Below, one piece after another: positions 18,468 to 26,560 of a DNA stretch of 63,612 nt. The notes under the pieces were generated by a model. It made no database searches. It was given only the letters and a program-made list of their open reading frames with translations, and was not told the origin of the DNA. How positions within the stretch are numbered: the first letter of the stretch is position 1; each line of letters starts with the position of its first letter. Origin of the DNA: SAR116 cluster bacterium AG-335-B03 (lineage in GTDB: Bacteria; Pseudomonadota; Alphaproteobacteria; Puniceispirillales; Marisalimonadaceae); NCBI GenBank assembly GCA_003282435.1, contig QBZG01000006.1:1-63612 (forward strand), given 5' to 3'. Made by a program: the position numbers and the translations under genes.

Positions 18468-20054
18468 ATGCCAAAAGTACTAATAAGTGATAAATTAAGT
18501 GAATCTGCAGTAAACGTTTTTAAAGAAAATCAAATCGAAACTGAATATATGCCAGGATTGAGACCTGACGAATTATTAAAACTAATTGATAAGTTTGATG
18601 GTCTCGCAGTTCGTTCTGCAACAAAAGTTAATGAAGAAGTTTTTAAGAATGCAAAAAATTTAAAAATAGTTGGGCGTGCTGGCATTGGTACAGATAATAT
18701 AGATAAAGTAGCTGCAACTAAGCATGGTGTAGTTGTGATGAATACACCCTACGGAAATGCAGTCACTACAGCTGAACATGCTATAGCTCTTATTATGTCA
18801 TTAGTCAGAATGATACCCCAAGCTGATATATCTACTAGACAAGGAAAATGGGAAAAATCAAAATTTAATGGTACTGAGATCACTGGTAAATATTTAGGTC
18901 TCATAGGTTGTGGTAATATAGGATCTATTGTAGCTAGTAGAGCATTAGGTCTAAAAATGAAAGTTTTTGCATTTGACCCATTTTTAACTCAAGAAAAATC
19001 ATATGAATTAGGTGTTGAAAAGGTAGATTTAGAGTATTTGTTAAAAAATTCTGATATAATATCTCTTCATACACCACTTACAGAAGATACTAAAAATATA
19101 ATTTCATCTGAAGCTATTAGTATGATGAAAAGAGGCTCAAGAATTATTAATTGTGCTAGAGGAGGTTTAGTCGATGAAGTTGCTTGTAGGGCGGCGTTAG
19201 AGAACAAGCATTTAGCTGGTGCAGCTTTTGATGTGTTTGTAGAAGAACCAGCTAGGGAAAATATTTTATTTGAAGCTCCTAACTTTATAGCTACACCTCA
19301 CTTAGGTGCGGCTACTTTAGAAGCACAAGAAAATGTTGCACTACAAATAGCGCAACAAATGTCCGATTATATAAATACTGGAGCAGTTGTAAATGCTCTT
19401 AACTACCCAAATGTATCTTCAGAGGAAGCCCCGATATTGAAACCATATGTAAAGCTTGCTTACTTAATGGGATCTTTTTTAGGTCAAGTTACACAAGAAG
19501 GTATATCGAGTGTAAAGTTAGAATTAGAAGGGAAAGCTTCATCTATACAAGGTGTCCCATTAATGGCAAGTAATCTTGTTGGTTTGTTTGAACCCACATC
19601 AGCCGCTGTAAATAATATAAACTCATCCTCTATTGCTTCAAGTAGAGGAATTGATTTAACAACGATTAAGCATGAACGGCGTTGTGATTATGAGACATTA
19701 CTTAAGATAACTATCAAACACAATAAAGGTGAAAGAACAATTTCAGGAACTTTAATTGCCGGTAATAAACCAAGGATAATAAATATTCAAGGTATTGCAA
19801 TTGAGTCAGATTTTCCTAAAAATGCCCTTTATTTAAGAAATTATGACAAGCCGGGTTTTATTGGTGATTTAGGCAATACATTAGGAAAGAACAAGATCAA
19901 TATAGCGTCTTTTCACTTAGGACGAAGAAATGTAGGTGGAGAGGCTATTGCGCTGGTTGAAGTTGATGGTGAGATAGATGAAAAAATCATTTCTCAATTA
20001 AGATCTTTACCTCAAGTTGCTCGTGTTAACATTATTAACTTCGAAAATAACTAA
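18468..20054 (+). CDS. serA: SerA, D-3-phosphoglycerate dehydrogenase
   Basis: First enzyme of serine synthesis, oxidising 3-phosphoglycerate with NAD+. The D-2-hydroxyacid dehydrogenase domain has the Rossmann motif GLIGCGNIGSIVASRALG (about residue 145) and the catalytic Arg in NCARGGLVDE. It also has the Glu in the FVEEPAREN region and the His in ATPHLGAAT. An intervening allosteric substrate-binding domain spans about 315-450. A C-terminal ACT domain (KPGFIGDLGNTLGKNKINIASFHLGR) suggests serine feedback control. The length of 528 residues matches the long SerA class. An 82-nt AT-rich gap separates it from hisZ, with an inverted repeat ATGTAT/ATACAT at 20058-20089. Confidence 0.97.
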   Translation: MPKVLISDKLSESAVNVFKENQIETEYMPGLRPDELLKLIDKFDGLAVRSATKVNEEVFKNAKNLKIVGRAGIGTDNIDKVAATKHGVVVMNTPYGNAVTTAEHAIALIMSLVRMIPQADISTRQGKWEKSKFNGTEITGKYLGLIGCGNIGSIVASRALGLKMKVFAFDPFLTQEKSYELGVEKVDLEYLLKNSDIISLHTPLTEDTKNIISSEAISMMKRGSRIINCARGGLVDEVACRAALENKHLAGAAFDVFVEEPARENILFEAPNFIATPHLGAATLEAQENVALQIAQQMSDYINTGAVVNALNYPNVSSEEAPILKPYVKLAYLMGSFLGQVTQEGISSVKLELEGKASSIQGVPLMASNLVGLFEPTSAAVNNINSSSIASSRGIDLTTIKHERRCDYETLLKITIKHNKGERTISGTLIAGNKPRIINIQGIAIESDFPKNALYLRNYDKPGFIGDLGNTLGKNKINIASFHLGRRNVGGEAIALVEVDGEIDEKIISQLRSLPQVARVNIINFENN

Positions 20055-20136
20055 ACTATGTATTTTTCTAAAAATTTTATTAGATACATTATGGACTTTG
20101 ATATATATATAATAATTTTATTTAAAAGCTATTATA

Positions 20137-21276
20137 ATGTCGAGTTTATCAAATCAAAAAGGCTTGTTGCCTGCAGGGCTAAGTGATATTCTTTATCCCA
20201 ATGCTCATATTCAGTCAAAAATAATAGAAAATTTACTAGATATATTTTCTAGTTATGGATATCTAAGAGTTAAACCTCCTCTAGTTGAATACGAAGAAAC
20301 TTTGCTATCAGACGGCCCAGGTAAAGTGTTAAAAGATTCTACTTTCAGAGTTATGGATCCTTTATCACAAAAAATGTTAGCATTGAGAGCAGACGTTACA
20401 GCACAAATTTCTAGAATTGCTTCTACTCGATTGTCTCACTTATCTCGTCCACTAAGATTATCTTATTCTGGTGACGTTTTAAGAGTAAAAGGTGACAGTT
20501 TTAATATGGAGCGTCAGAAAACTCAAGTAGGTGCTGAATTAATAGGATCCAAATCTGAAGTAATAGATGCTGAGATAATGCTGGTTTGTGTCAAAGCACT
20601 CAAATCAATAAATATAGATAATTTAACAATTGATATTAATTTACCATTTTTGAGAAAATATCTTTTAACAGGTATTTCACCTTCGTTAAAACATACTATT
20701 AATCAATATATAGATATTAAAGACAAACAAAGTCTTAAAAAACTAAAATTCGAAAATCTAAATACTATATCTGAATTAATGGACCTTGTTGGAGATCATT
20801 TAAATGTAATTAAATATCTTCAGGAATTAAAATCCAAAGGTATTTTAGTTGATATTATAGACCATTACTTAACAGTCATAAATATTATCAGAAAAAATGA
20901 TAAGTCTATTAAACTTTCAATAGATCCACTTGAAAACAGAGCGTTTAAGTATCACACAGGAATTACTTTTACAATTTTTTCTGACAAATTGAAAGGTGAA
21001 TTAGCAAAAGGTGGAAGTTATAATATCTTAACAGGAGAAACTGCAACTGGATGTACAATTTATACCGAAAAAGTTTATCCCAATCTTATGTTAAATTTAG
21101 ATAAAGACTTAGTGTATATACCTTACCTAAACATGAAAGATGCAGACGAGATTATAAAAAAAGGTTATAGAGTCGTTTTCGGTTCTGTTTCTAACTCAGA
21201 GTTTGAAAAAGAGGCTTCGGAAATGAAATGTAAATATATTTGGAAAGATAATATTATTCTTAAATTAAAATCTTAA
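20137..21276 (+). CDS. hisZ: HisZ, regulatory subunit of ATP phosphoribosyltransferase
   Basis: Catalytically inactive HisRS-like protein that pairs with short-form HisG in the first step of histidine synthesis. The class II aaRS core is visible: LLPAGLSDILYPN at the start, motif 2-like FRVMDPLSQKMLALRADVTAQISRIAST, and the later GGSYN. The protein has 379 residues and lacks the HisRS anticodon-binding domain, which fits HisZ better than a tRNA synthetase. No hisG lies in the window. The position directly before purA is known from alphaproteobacteria. No Shine-Dalgarno precedes the ATG. Confidence 0.88.
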   Translation: MSSLSNQKGLLPAGLSDILYPNAHIQSKIIENLLDIFSSYGYLRVKPPLVEYEETLLSDGPGKVLKDSTFRVMDPLSQKMLALRADVTAQISRIASTRLSHLSRPLRLSYSGDVLRVKGDSFNMERQKTQVGAELIGSKSEVIDAEIMLVCVKALKSINIDNLTIDINLPFLRKYLLTGISPSLKHTINQYIDIKDKQSLKKLKFENLNTISELMDLVGDHLNVIKYLQELKSKGILVDIIDHYLTVINIIRKNDKSIKLSIDPLENRAFKYHTGITFTIFSDKLKGELAKGGSYNILTGETATGCTIYTEKVYPNLMLNLDKDLVYIPYLNMKDADEIIKKGYRVVFGSVSNSEFEKEASEMKCKYIWKDNIILKLKS

Positions 21277-21305
21277 CAAATCAACCCAAAACTAAGGAAT
21301 ATTTT

Positions 21306-22601
21306 ATGAGTAATGTAGTTGTTGTTGGAACACAATGGGGAGATGAGGGTAAAGGTAAGATTGTTGATTGGTTATCAAACAAAGCTGATTTAGTTGTTAG
21401 ATTTCAAGGTGGCCATAATGCTGGACATACATTGGTTATTGATGACAATGTTTTTAAGTTATCTTTATTACCTAGTGGAATTGTAAGAGACAATACAATT
21501 GTCTTAATTGGGAACGGAGTCGTTGTTGATCCATTTCATTTAGCAAATGAAATTAAGCAATTAGAAGAAAAAAATATAAAAATAACCCCTGAAAATTTAA
21601 TTATTTCAGATTCAGCTTCTTTAGTTTTACCTATACATCAAGCAATTGATAATATCAGAGAAAACAAACAGAGCCTTAATAAAATTGGAACAACTGGCAG
21701 AGGTATAGGACCTGCTTATGAAGACAAAGTGGGAAGACGAGGTCTGAGAGTATGTGATTTTCTTGATAAAGATGATTTTTTGGTAAAACTTAAAATATTA
21801 TATGAACACCATAATATTTGGCTGTCTGCTATCGGAGCAAGCAAAAAAAACCCAAATGATATTTTTTTAAAGTTATGGGAACAAGGTCAATTTATTTTGA
21901 GTTTTGTTCAACCATCATGGTTTTTAATTAGCAAATATATTACTGCATCTTCTAATATCTTGTTTGAGGGTGCTCAAGGCACTTTTTTAGATATAGACCA
22001 CGGCACTTATCCATATGTTACTAGTAGTAATACCGTTTCATCCCAAGCAGGAATTGGATCTGGCATTGGACCAACATCAATAGATTACACAATAGGAATA
22101 ACTAAAGCTTACACAACTAGAGTTGGATCAGGTCCATTTCCCACAGAGGAAAAGGGAGAAGATGGAGTTAATTTAGGTAAAAAAGGTCATGAATTTGGAA
22201 CCGTAACTGGGAGACAAAGACGTTGTGGTTGGTTTGATGCTGTTTTAGTAAAACAAGCTGTTGCATTATCAAGTATTGATGGTATAGCGTTGACTAAATT
22301 AGATGTTTTAGACGGTTTTAAGGAAATTAAAATTTGTACTGGCTATTATTTAAATAATGAAGTCATAACTTATCTACCTTCATCAGAGAAGCAACAACAA
22401 CAAATAAAACCAATTTACGAAGTATTGAATGGTTGGGACTGTAGCATAGTAGGTATTAGAAAAATGGAAGACCTACCAAATGAAGCAAAACATTATGTTA
22501 AAAGGATTGAAAAACTTATTGGTTGTGGAATAATTTTAATATCTACAAGTCCTGAGAGACATGATACCATATATCTAAAAAATCCCTTTAAAACCATCTA
22601 A
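21306..22601 (+). CDS. purA: PurA, adenylosuccinate synthetase
   Basis: Joins IMP and aspartate with GTP, the first committed step to AMP. The N-terminal P-loop GTQWGDEGKGKIVDWL has its lysines at 16 and 18. Conserved blocks VRFQGGHNAGHT, GTTGRGIGPAYEDK, FEGAQGTFLDIDHGTYPYVTSSN, GTVTGRQRRCGWFD and TKLDVLDG follow in order. The length of 431 residues is standard. It starts 29 nt after hisZ with an AAGGA ribosome binding site. The stop codon overlaps the stop of convergent rpoH by a few bases (CTAA, 22598-22601). Confidence 0.98.
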   Translation: MSNVVVVGTQWGDEGKGKIVDWLSNKADLVVRFQGGHNAGHTLVIDDNVFKLSLLPSGIVRDNTIVLIGNGVVVDPFHLANEIKQLEEKNIKITPENLIISDSASLVLPIHQAIDNIRENKQSLNKIGTTGRGIGPAYEDKVGRRGLRVCDFLDKDDFLVKLKILYEHHNIWLSAIGASKKNPNDIFLKLWEQGQFILSFVQPSWFLISKYITASSNILFEGAQGTFLDIDHGTYPYVTSSNTVSSQAGIGSGIGPTSIDYTIGITKAYTTRVGSGPFPTEEKGEDGVNLGKKGHEFGTVTGRQRRCGWFDAVLVKQAVALSSIDGIALTKLDVLDGFKEIKICTGYYLNNEVITYLPSSEKQQQQIKPIYEVLNGWDCSIVGIRKMEDLPNEAKHYVKRIEKLIGCGIILISTSPERHDTIYLKNPFKTI

Positions 22602-23506
22602 TATTCATTATTTCTAATTAGTTTTAACTCCTTAGCCTTAATCTTCATGGCTTCTTGAAGCTTCTCAAAGGCTCTTGTTTCAATCTGTCTAATTCTTTCT
22701 CTACTCACCTTATATTCTTGCGACAATTCTTCAAGTGTTTTAGGGGTATCGATCAGACGCCTTTTAATTATTATGTCTTTTTCCCTCAGTTTCAAATGTT
22801 CCAAGGCTTCAACCATCATTTTATTTCGAATATTTTTTTCTTGATTATTCGCAAACTGTGTTTCTTGATTATCTCTTTCGTCAGTTAGCATGTCTTGCCA
22901 TTCAGCTTCTTCTCCATCATTACGATTTATCTGTGAATTAAGTGAATGATCTCCACCAAGCATCCTTCTATTCATGCTAATAACATCATCTTCTGAAACA
23001 TCAAGTGTTTTAGCAATATGATTAACTTGATTAGGTGAAAGATCTCTATCTTCTAGTGCATTGATTTTACCTTTGATTTTTCTAAGGTTAAAAAATAATT
23101 TTTTTTGACTTGCTGTAGTGCCAATTTTAACCTGTGACCAACTTTTCAATACAAACTCTTGTATTGCCGCCTTAATCCACCACATTGCATACGTAGCTAA
23201 TCTAAAGCCTTTTTCAGGGTCAAATTTTTTAACAGCGTGCATCATACCGATATTGCCTTCAGCAATAAGGTCTGCCACGGGAAGTCCATAACCTCTATAT
23301 CCCATCGCGATCTTTGCAACTAATCTTAGGTGACTAGTAACAAGTTTATGAGCGGCTTTAGTATTTTGTTTATCTAACCAATCTTTTGCTAAAACATATT
23401 CCTCGTCAGCATCTAACATTGGAAATTTTTTTATGTGATCTAAATACCTTCCCAAATTATTGTCTGGGGATAATAATGAAACACTTGTTGCGTCTATATT
23501 ATTCAA
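22598..23506 (-). CDS. rpoH: RpoH, heat-shock sigma factor (sigma-32)
   Basis: Directs RNA polymerase to heat-shock promoters. Sigma-70 regions are recognisable: region 2 (SHLRLVAKIAMGYRGYGLPVADLIAEGNIGMMHAVKKFD and FRLATYAMWWIKAAIQEFV), the diagnostic RpoH box QKKLFFNLRK, and region 4.2 (TLEELSQEYKVSRERIRQIETRAFEKL). I place the start at the TTG at 23506-23504, giving 302 residues. An AGGAG site (23518-23514) sits 7 nt before it, and the N-terminus then matches family length; an upstream in-frame ATG at 23560 has no comparable site. It follows rluD on the same strand and overlaps purA tail to tail. Confidence 0.95.
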   Translation of the reverse strand: MNNIDATSVSLLSPDNNLGRYLDHIKKFPMLDADEEYVLAKDWLDKQNTKAAHKLVTSHLRLVAKIAMGYRGYGLPVADLIAEGNIGMMHAVKKFDPEKGFRLATYAMWWIKAAIQEFVLKSWSQVKIGTTASQKKLFFNLRKIKGKINALEDRDLSPNQVNHIAKTLDVSEDDVISMNRRMLGGDHSLNSQINRNDGEEAEWQDMLTDERDNQETQFANNQEKNIRNKMMVEALEHLKLREKDIIIKRRLIDTPKTLEELSQEYKVSRERIRQIETRAFEKLQEAMKIKAKELKLIRNNEY

Positions 23507-23513
23507 AATAAAA

Positions 23514-23518
23514 CTCCT
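23514..23518 (-). promoter_or_regulatory. Ribosome binding site that fixes the rpoH TTG start
   Basis: On the minus strand AGGAG lies 7 nt before TTG at 23506. It supports a non-ATG start for rpoH and rules against translation from the upstream in-frame ATG. The AGTTTT immediately following (23515-23510) is complementary to AAAACT at 23546-23541, so part of the site could be paired in the mRNA. Confidence 0.6.
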
Positions 23519-23567
23519 AACTATATATAATGTTTTTATAAGTTTTTTAAAGTATTTCAATAAAAAT

Positions 23568-24587
23568 TTAGTATTTTTTTTTAAAAATCTCGATTAATTG
23601 AATTATATCTTTTGGTAAAGGGCTAATAAATTCTATATATTTTTTTGTGATGGGATGATTTAAACTGAGTTTTGTAGCATGTAAAGCCTGCCTGTTTAAA
23701 AACTTAATGCTTCGAATCTTTTCTTTGTAAGAGCTATCTCTATACTTATTCTCAGACAATGATTTACCATATAAGTCGTCACCAATGACGCTGTGACCCA
23801 TATCAGAAAGGTGAACTCTAATTTGGTGAGTTTTTCCTGTTTCAAGCTTGCACTCAATTAAGCTAGCTAGAGGTGCGTAAACGTCTAGCACTTTCCATTT
23901 AGTTATAGCCACTTTACCCTTAAGTGATATAGCCATTTTTTTTCTATTAAAAGCTGATCTTCCAATGGGTTTTTCAATAATACCAATATTTGCAGGTTGG
24001 CCCCAAACTATTGCGTTATACCTTCTATCTAAATCATGATTGCTAAACGTTTTACACAAATTAACGTGAGCAGTTTCAGTTTTTGCAATTACCATCACTC
24101 CACTAGTATTTTTGTCTAATCTATGGACAATCCCAGGTCTTTTAACCCCGCCAATACCCTCTAAACTTTTTCCACAATGATACAATAAGGCATTTACTAG
24201 AGTACCATTGGGGGAACCGGGAGCAGGATGGACAACTATACCTGCTTGTTTATTTAAAACAATTATATATTGATCTTCATAAAGAATTTCTAAATCAATA
24301 TTTTCTGGTAAAGGAATAGGGTTGTCAGCAGGAGGAAATTGAATAGTAATAAGTTCGCTGTTTTTAATTTTAAATGATGGATCTTTAACTTCTACTCCAT
24401 CAATTTTAATATTTTTTCCTTCAATTAGTTTTTTTATTCTACTTCTGGATAAAAAAAGATTGCTATCATTTAATTCTTGTTTTGCATAGCTACTTACTTT
24501 AATAGCTTCAGTAACCCAGACATCAAGCCTGTCATACGGGATATCAAAGTCTTTAATAGAAAGTGAAATTTTAATAGGATTTATCAT
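23568..24587 (-). CDS. rluD: RluD-family 23S rRNA pseudouridine synthase
   Basis: Isomerises uridines in helix 69 of 23S rRNA if it is a true RluD; RluC/RluA activity cannot be excluded. An N-terminal S4 RNA-binding domain (LFLSRSRIKKLIEGKNIKIDGVEVK) precedes the catalytic domain. That domain has GIVVHPAPGSPNGTLVNALLYHC, the catalytic Asp in HRLDKNTSGVMVIAKT, and LETGKTHQIRVHLSDMGHSVIGDDLYG. I choose the ATG at 24587 (339 residues). A TTG at 24602 would add five residues, and both starts have weak ribosome binding sites. The ATG shares bases with the start of the divergent membrane-protein gene (CATG at 24585-24588). rpoH lies 61 nt downstream. Confidence 0.93.
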   Translation of the reverse strand: MINPIKISLSIKDFDIPYDRLDVWVTEAIKVSSYAKQELNDSNLFLSRSRIKKLIEGKNIKIDGVEVKDPSFKIKNSELITIQFPPADNPIPLPENIDLEILYEDQYIIVLNKQAGIVVHPAPGSPNGTLVNALLYHCGKSLEGIGGVKRPGIVHRLDKNTSGVMVIAKTETAHVNLCKTFSNHDLDRRYNAIVWGQPANIGIIEKPIGRSAFNRKKMAISLKGKVAITKWKVLDVYAPLASLIECKLETGKTHQIRVHLSDMGHSVIGDDLYGKSLSENKYRDSSYKEKIRSIKFLNRQALHATKLSLNHPITKKYIEFISPLPKDIIQLIEIFKKKY

Positions 24588-24978
24588 GTCTAACTTGTCC
24601 AACTCAAACCCAGAAAATCAGTCCCAGATAATTTCTAATATACGGATTATAAAAATTATTGCCATAATTTTGGGCTTGTTAATTATTTTAGGGTTATTTG
24701 TTTTGTTTATTGGGCTGTATAATACTTATGACAACCTAGAAAAGTCCGAGAAAAACAAAAATAATACTTTAATTATAGATGAACAAAAATTAAATCAGTT
24801 AAACTTTGAACAGCCCTCTAGTGCACAATTAATTTCTTCATCATTAGGACAATACAATGAAATTTTATTGAGATATCTTTATGCGGGAAATAATGTTTTA
24901 GTAGTTTTGAATACTAAAACAAAGCAAATAAAATATATTATTACAGTAAAAAAAGGTTCTCAATTTGGTCTAGAGTAA
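24586..24978 (+). CDS. Small single-pass membrane protein, DUF6476-like
   Basis: 130 residues, function unknown. A hydrophilic N-terminal segment of about 20 residues precedes one strong transmembrane helix (residues about 24-50, IIKIIAIILGLLIILGLFVLFIGLY). A polar, probably periplasmic or cytoplasmic, domain follows and ends NVLVVLNTKTKQIKYIITVKKG. Small single-pass proteins next to rluD and rpoH occur in alphaproteobacteria under the name DUF6476, and this is my best guess from size, topology and position. AGGA lies 7 nt before the ATG. Its start codon overlaps that of divergent rluD. Confidence 0.75.
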   Translation: MSNLSNSNPENQSQIISNIRIIKIIAIILGLLIILGLFVLFIGLYNTYDNLEKSEKNKNNTLIIDEQKLNQLNFEQPSSAQLISSSLGQYNEILLRYLYAGNNVLVVLNTKTKQIKYIITVKKGSQFGLE

Positions 24979-24999
24979 TAATGAGTTAAAGGTATTTGA

Positions 25000-26082
25000 A
25001 TGACTAGAACAAAAATTCTTATTGGTACTGACACTATTTCTGGAATAGCTCCTCAGATATTGAAAACATTATCACAAGCGTCTGATAAAAAGACACTTCC
25101 ATATGGAAATGACGTTTTCACTGAAAAATGTAAAAACATCATCATAGAGATTTTTGAAAAAAAGGATTTAGAAATTATACCGATGATGTCTGGAACAGCG
25201 TCTAACTCTTTAGCTTTATCCTCTTTTCTTCGTTCTTATGGTAGTATTTTATGTCATAGTGAATCACATATAAATAAAGATGAAGGAGGAGCACCAGAGT
25301 TTTTTTCTGGTGGAGGAAAGTTGCAAACTATCTCTAATAATTCTGGTAGGCTCAATTCTAAAGACATTACTAAAAAACTTGATGAATTAGATTTTAAAGG
25401 AAAGCAGCTCTCAAAAATTTCTGGTATTTCATTAACTCAATTAGCAGAAAATGGCACTCTGTATTCTCAAAATGAAATACTAGATATTAGTAAAATTTGT
25501 AAAAAAAATAATTTTTACCTACACATGGATGGAGCTAGGTTTTCTAATGCATTAGTTTCTCAACAATCAGTTTCTCCTGCTGAGGCAACTTGGAAAATAG
25601 GAGTTGATTGTCTATCATTAGGTGCAACTAAAAATGGTGCAATGGCCGCTGAGGTTATCATTTTTTTTAATAAGAATCTTGCACTGGAAGCTAAAAAAAT
25701 GATTAAGCAAACTGGACACATAATACCCAAAACCAGATTTATTACTGCTCAATTAAACGCATGGTTTAAAGATGGGTTATGGTTGGAACTAGCACAAAAG
25801 GCTAATGAAAATGCAACGTATCTTAGTAGTGAGTTATCAAAATTTGAAGATTTCAAACTTTTATATCCGACACAAGGAAATGAAGTATTTTTAAGAGTTA
25901 ATAATAAAACATATAAGAAAATTCTTGAATTAAATATTATCCCTAATCTTTGGCGTAAAATAAATAACGAAGAAATTGTAGTAAGATTTGTAACATCTTT
26001 TGAAACAAAGTTTAGTCTAATTGACGAAATTACAAATAGATTTAAAACTTGTTTTTCTTATAATTCAGATTCCATAATTTAA
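25000..26082 (+). CDS. ltaE: Low-specificity threonine aldolase
   Basis: PLP-dependent enzyme cleaving L-threonine or allo-threonine to glycine and acetaldehyde. The fold-type I aminotransferase-like core has PYGNDVFTEKC near the start, MMSGTASNSLAL, HSESHINKDEGGAPEFFSGGGK, and the PLP Asp-His region NFYLHMDGARFSNAL. The Schiff-base lysine is K211 in LSLGATKNGAM. Length 360 is within range. A closely related phenylserine aldolase activity is possible. It follows the small membrane protein after 21 nt and overlaps the convergent YggT-like gene by 18 nt. Confidence 0.9.
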   Translation: MTRTKILIGTDTISGIAPQILKTLSQASDKKTLPYGNDVFTEKCKNIIIEIFEKKDLEIIPMMSGTASNSLALSSFLRSYGSILCHSESHINKDEGGAPEFFSGGGKLQTISNNSGRLNSKDITKKLDELDFKGKQLSKISGISLTQLAENGTLYSQNEILDISKICKKNNFYLHMDGARFSNALVSQQSVSPAEATWKIGVDCLSLGATKNGAMAAEVIIFFNKNLALEAKKMIKQTGHIIPKTRFITAQLNAWFKDGLWLELAQKANENATYLSSELSKFEDFKLLYPTQGNEVFLRVNNKTYKKILELNIIPNLWRKINNEEIVVRFVTSFETKFSLIDEITNRFKTCFSYNSDSII

Positions 26083-26439
26083 ATGTAGAGCTATATTTAA
26101 AATTATTGATTTAATTTGTTCAATTATTTGTTTTTCAAATACAAAAGCAAATTTACCTATGTAAGAGTATCCTAATAGTAAGGGCAAAAAATATATTCTT
26201 ATCGTAAAGAAAAGCCATGCAATATAGAGAGGTATAAGTGGTTGAACTATAAAATTTGGGGTTGCTTTAAAAGTGATATTGATGATAGGAGAGGTGATTT
26301 TTGTAAAAAACTTAAAAAAACCTAAATTACTTCCTTCATCAATAAATAAGTTTAAAAGAAACTTAAAAACTAAAATAGCCATTATTAGAGCCAAAATATA
26401 GTCAATTATAATTATCCATATAGGAAAATAAATATCCAT
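26065..26439 (-). CDS. YggT-like integral membrane protein
   Basis: 124 residues, mostly hydrophobic. Two or three membrane segments are visible: residues about 8-31 (IIIIDYILALIMAILVFKFLLNL) and about 65-92 (FIVQPLIPLYIAWLFFTIRIYFLPLLLG). Between them, the FFTKITSPIINITFKATP segment resembles the Pro-containing linker of YggT-family proteins, which follow a first helix with a turn and 'tdP' motif. The similarity is weak, so the family call is tentative. Function is unknown; YggT relatives have been tied to osmotic or envelope homeostasis. The 3' end overlaps ltaE by 18 nt; a 121-nt AT-rich spacer separates it from ettA. Confidence 0.6.
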   Translation of the reverse strand: MDIYFPIWIIIIDYILALIMAILVFKFLLNLFIDEGSNLGFFKFFTKITSPIINITFKATPNFIVQPLIPLYIAWLFFTIRIYFLPLLLGYSYIGKFAFVFEKQIIEQIKSIILNIALHLNYGI

Positions 26440-26560
26440 AATTTATTATACAAACATTATAGTTAAATTAAAAATTATTATTTATATTAATTAAATAAAT
26501 GACTATAAAAATAATTTTGTGTTATTTAGTTATATTATTTAAATCTCCTGGGGCTAATTT

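Noticed and set aside
20058-20089. Inverted repeat ATGTAT/ATACAT after serA as an intrinsic terminator
   Set aside because: Arms are AT-rich, the loop is long and no T-run follows; too weak to call.
20137-21276. Histidyl-tRNA synthetase (hisS) as the identity of this gene
   Set aside because: Too short, without the C-terminal anticodon-binding domain, and placed before purA as hisZ usually is in alphaproteobacteria.
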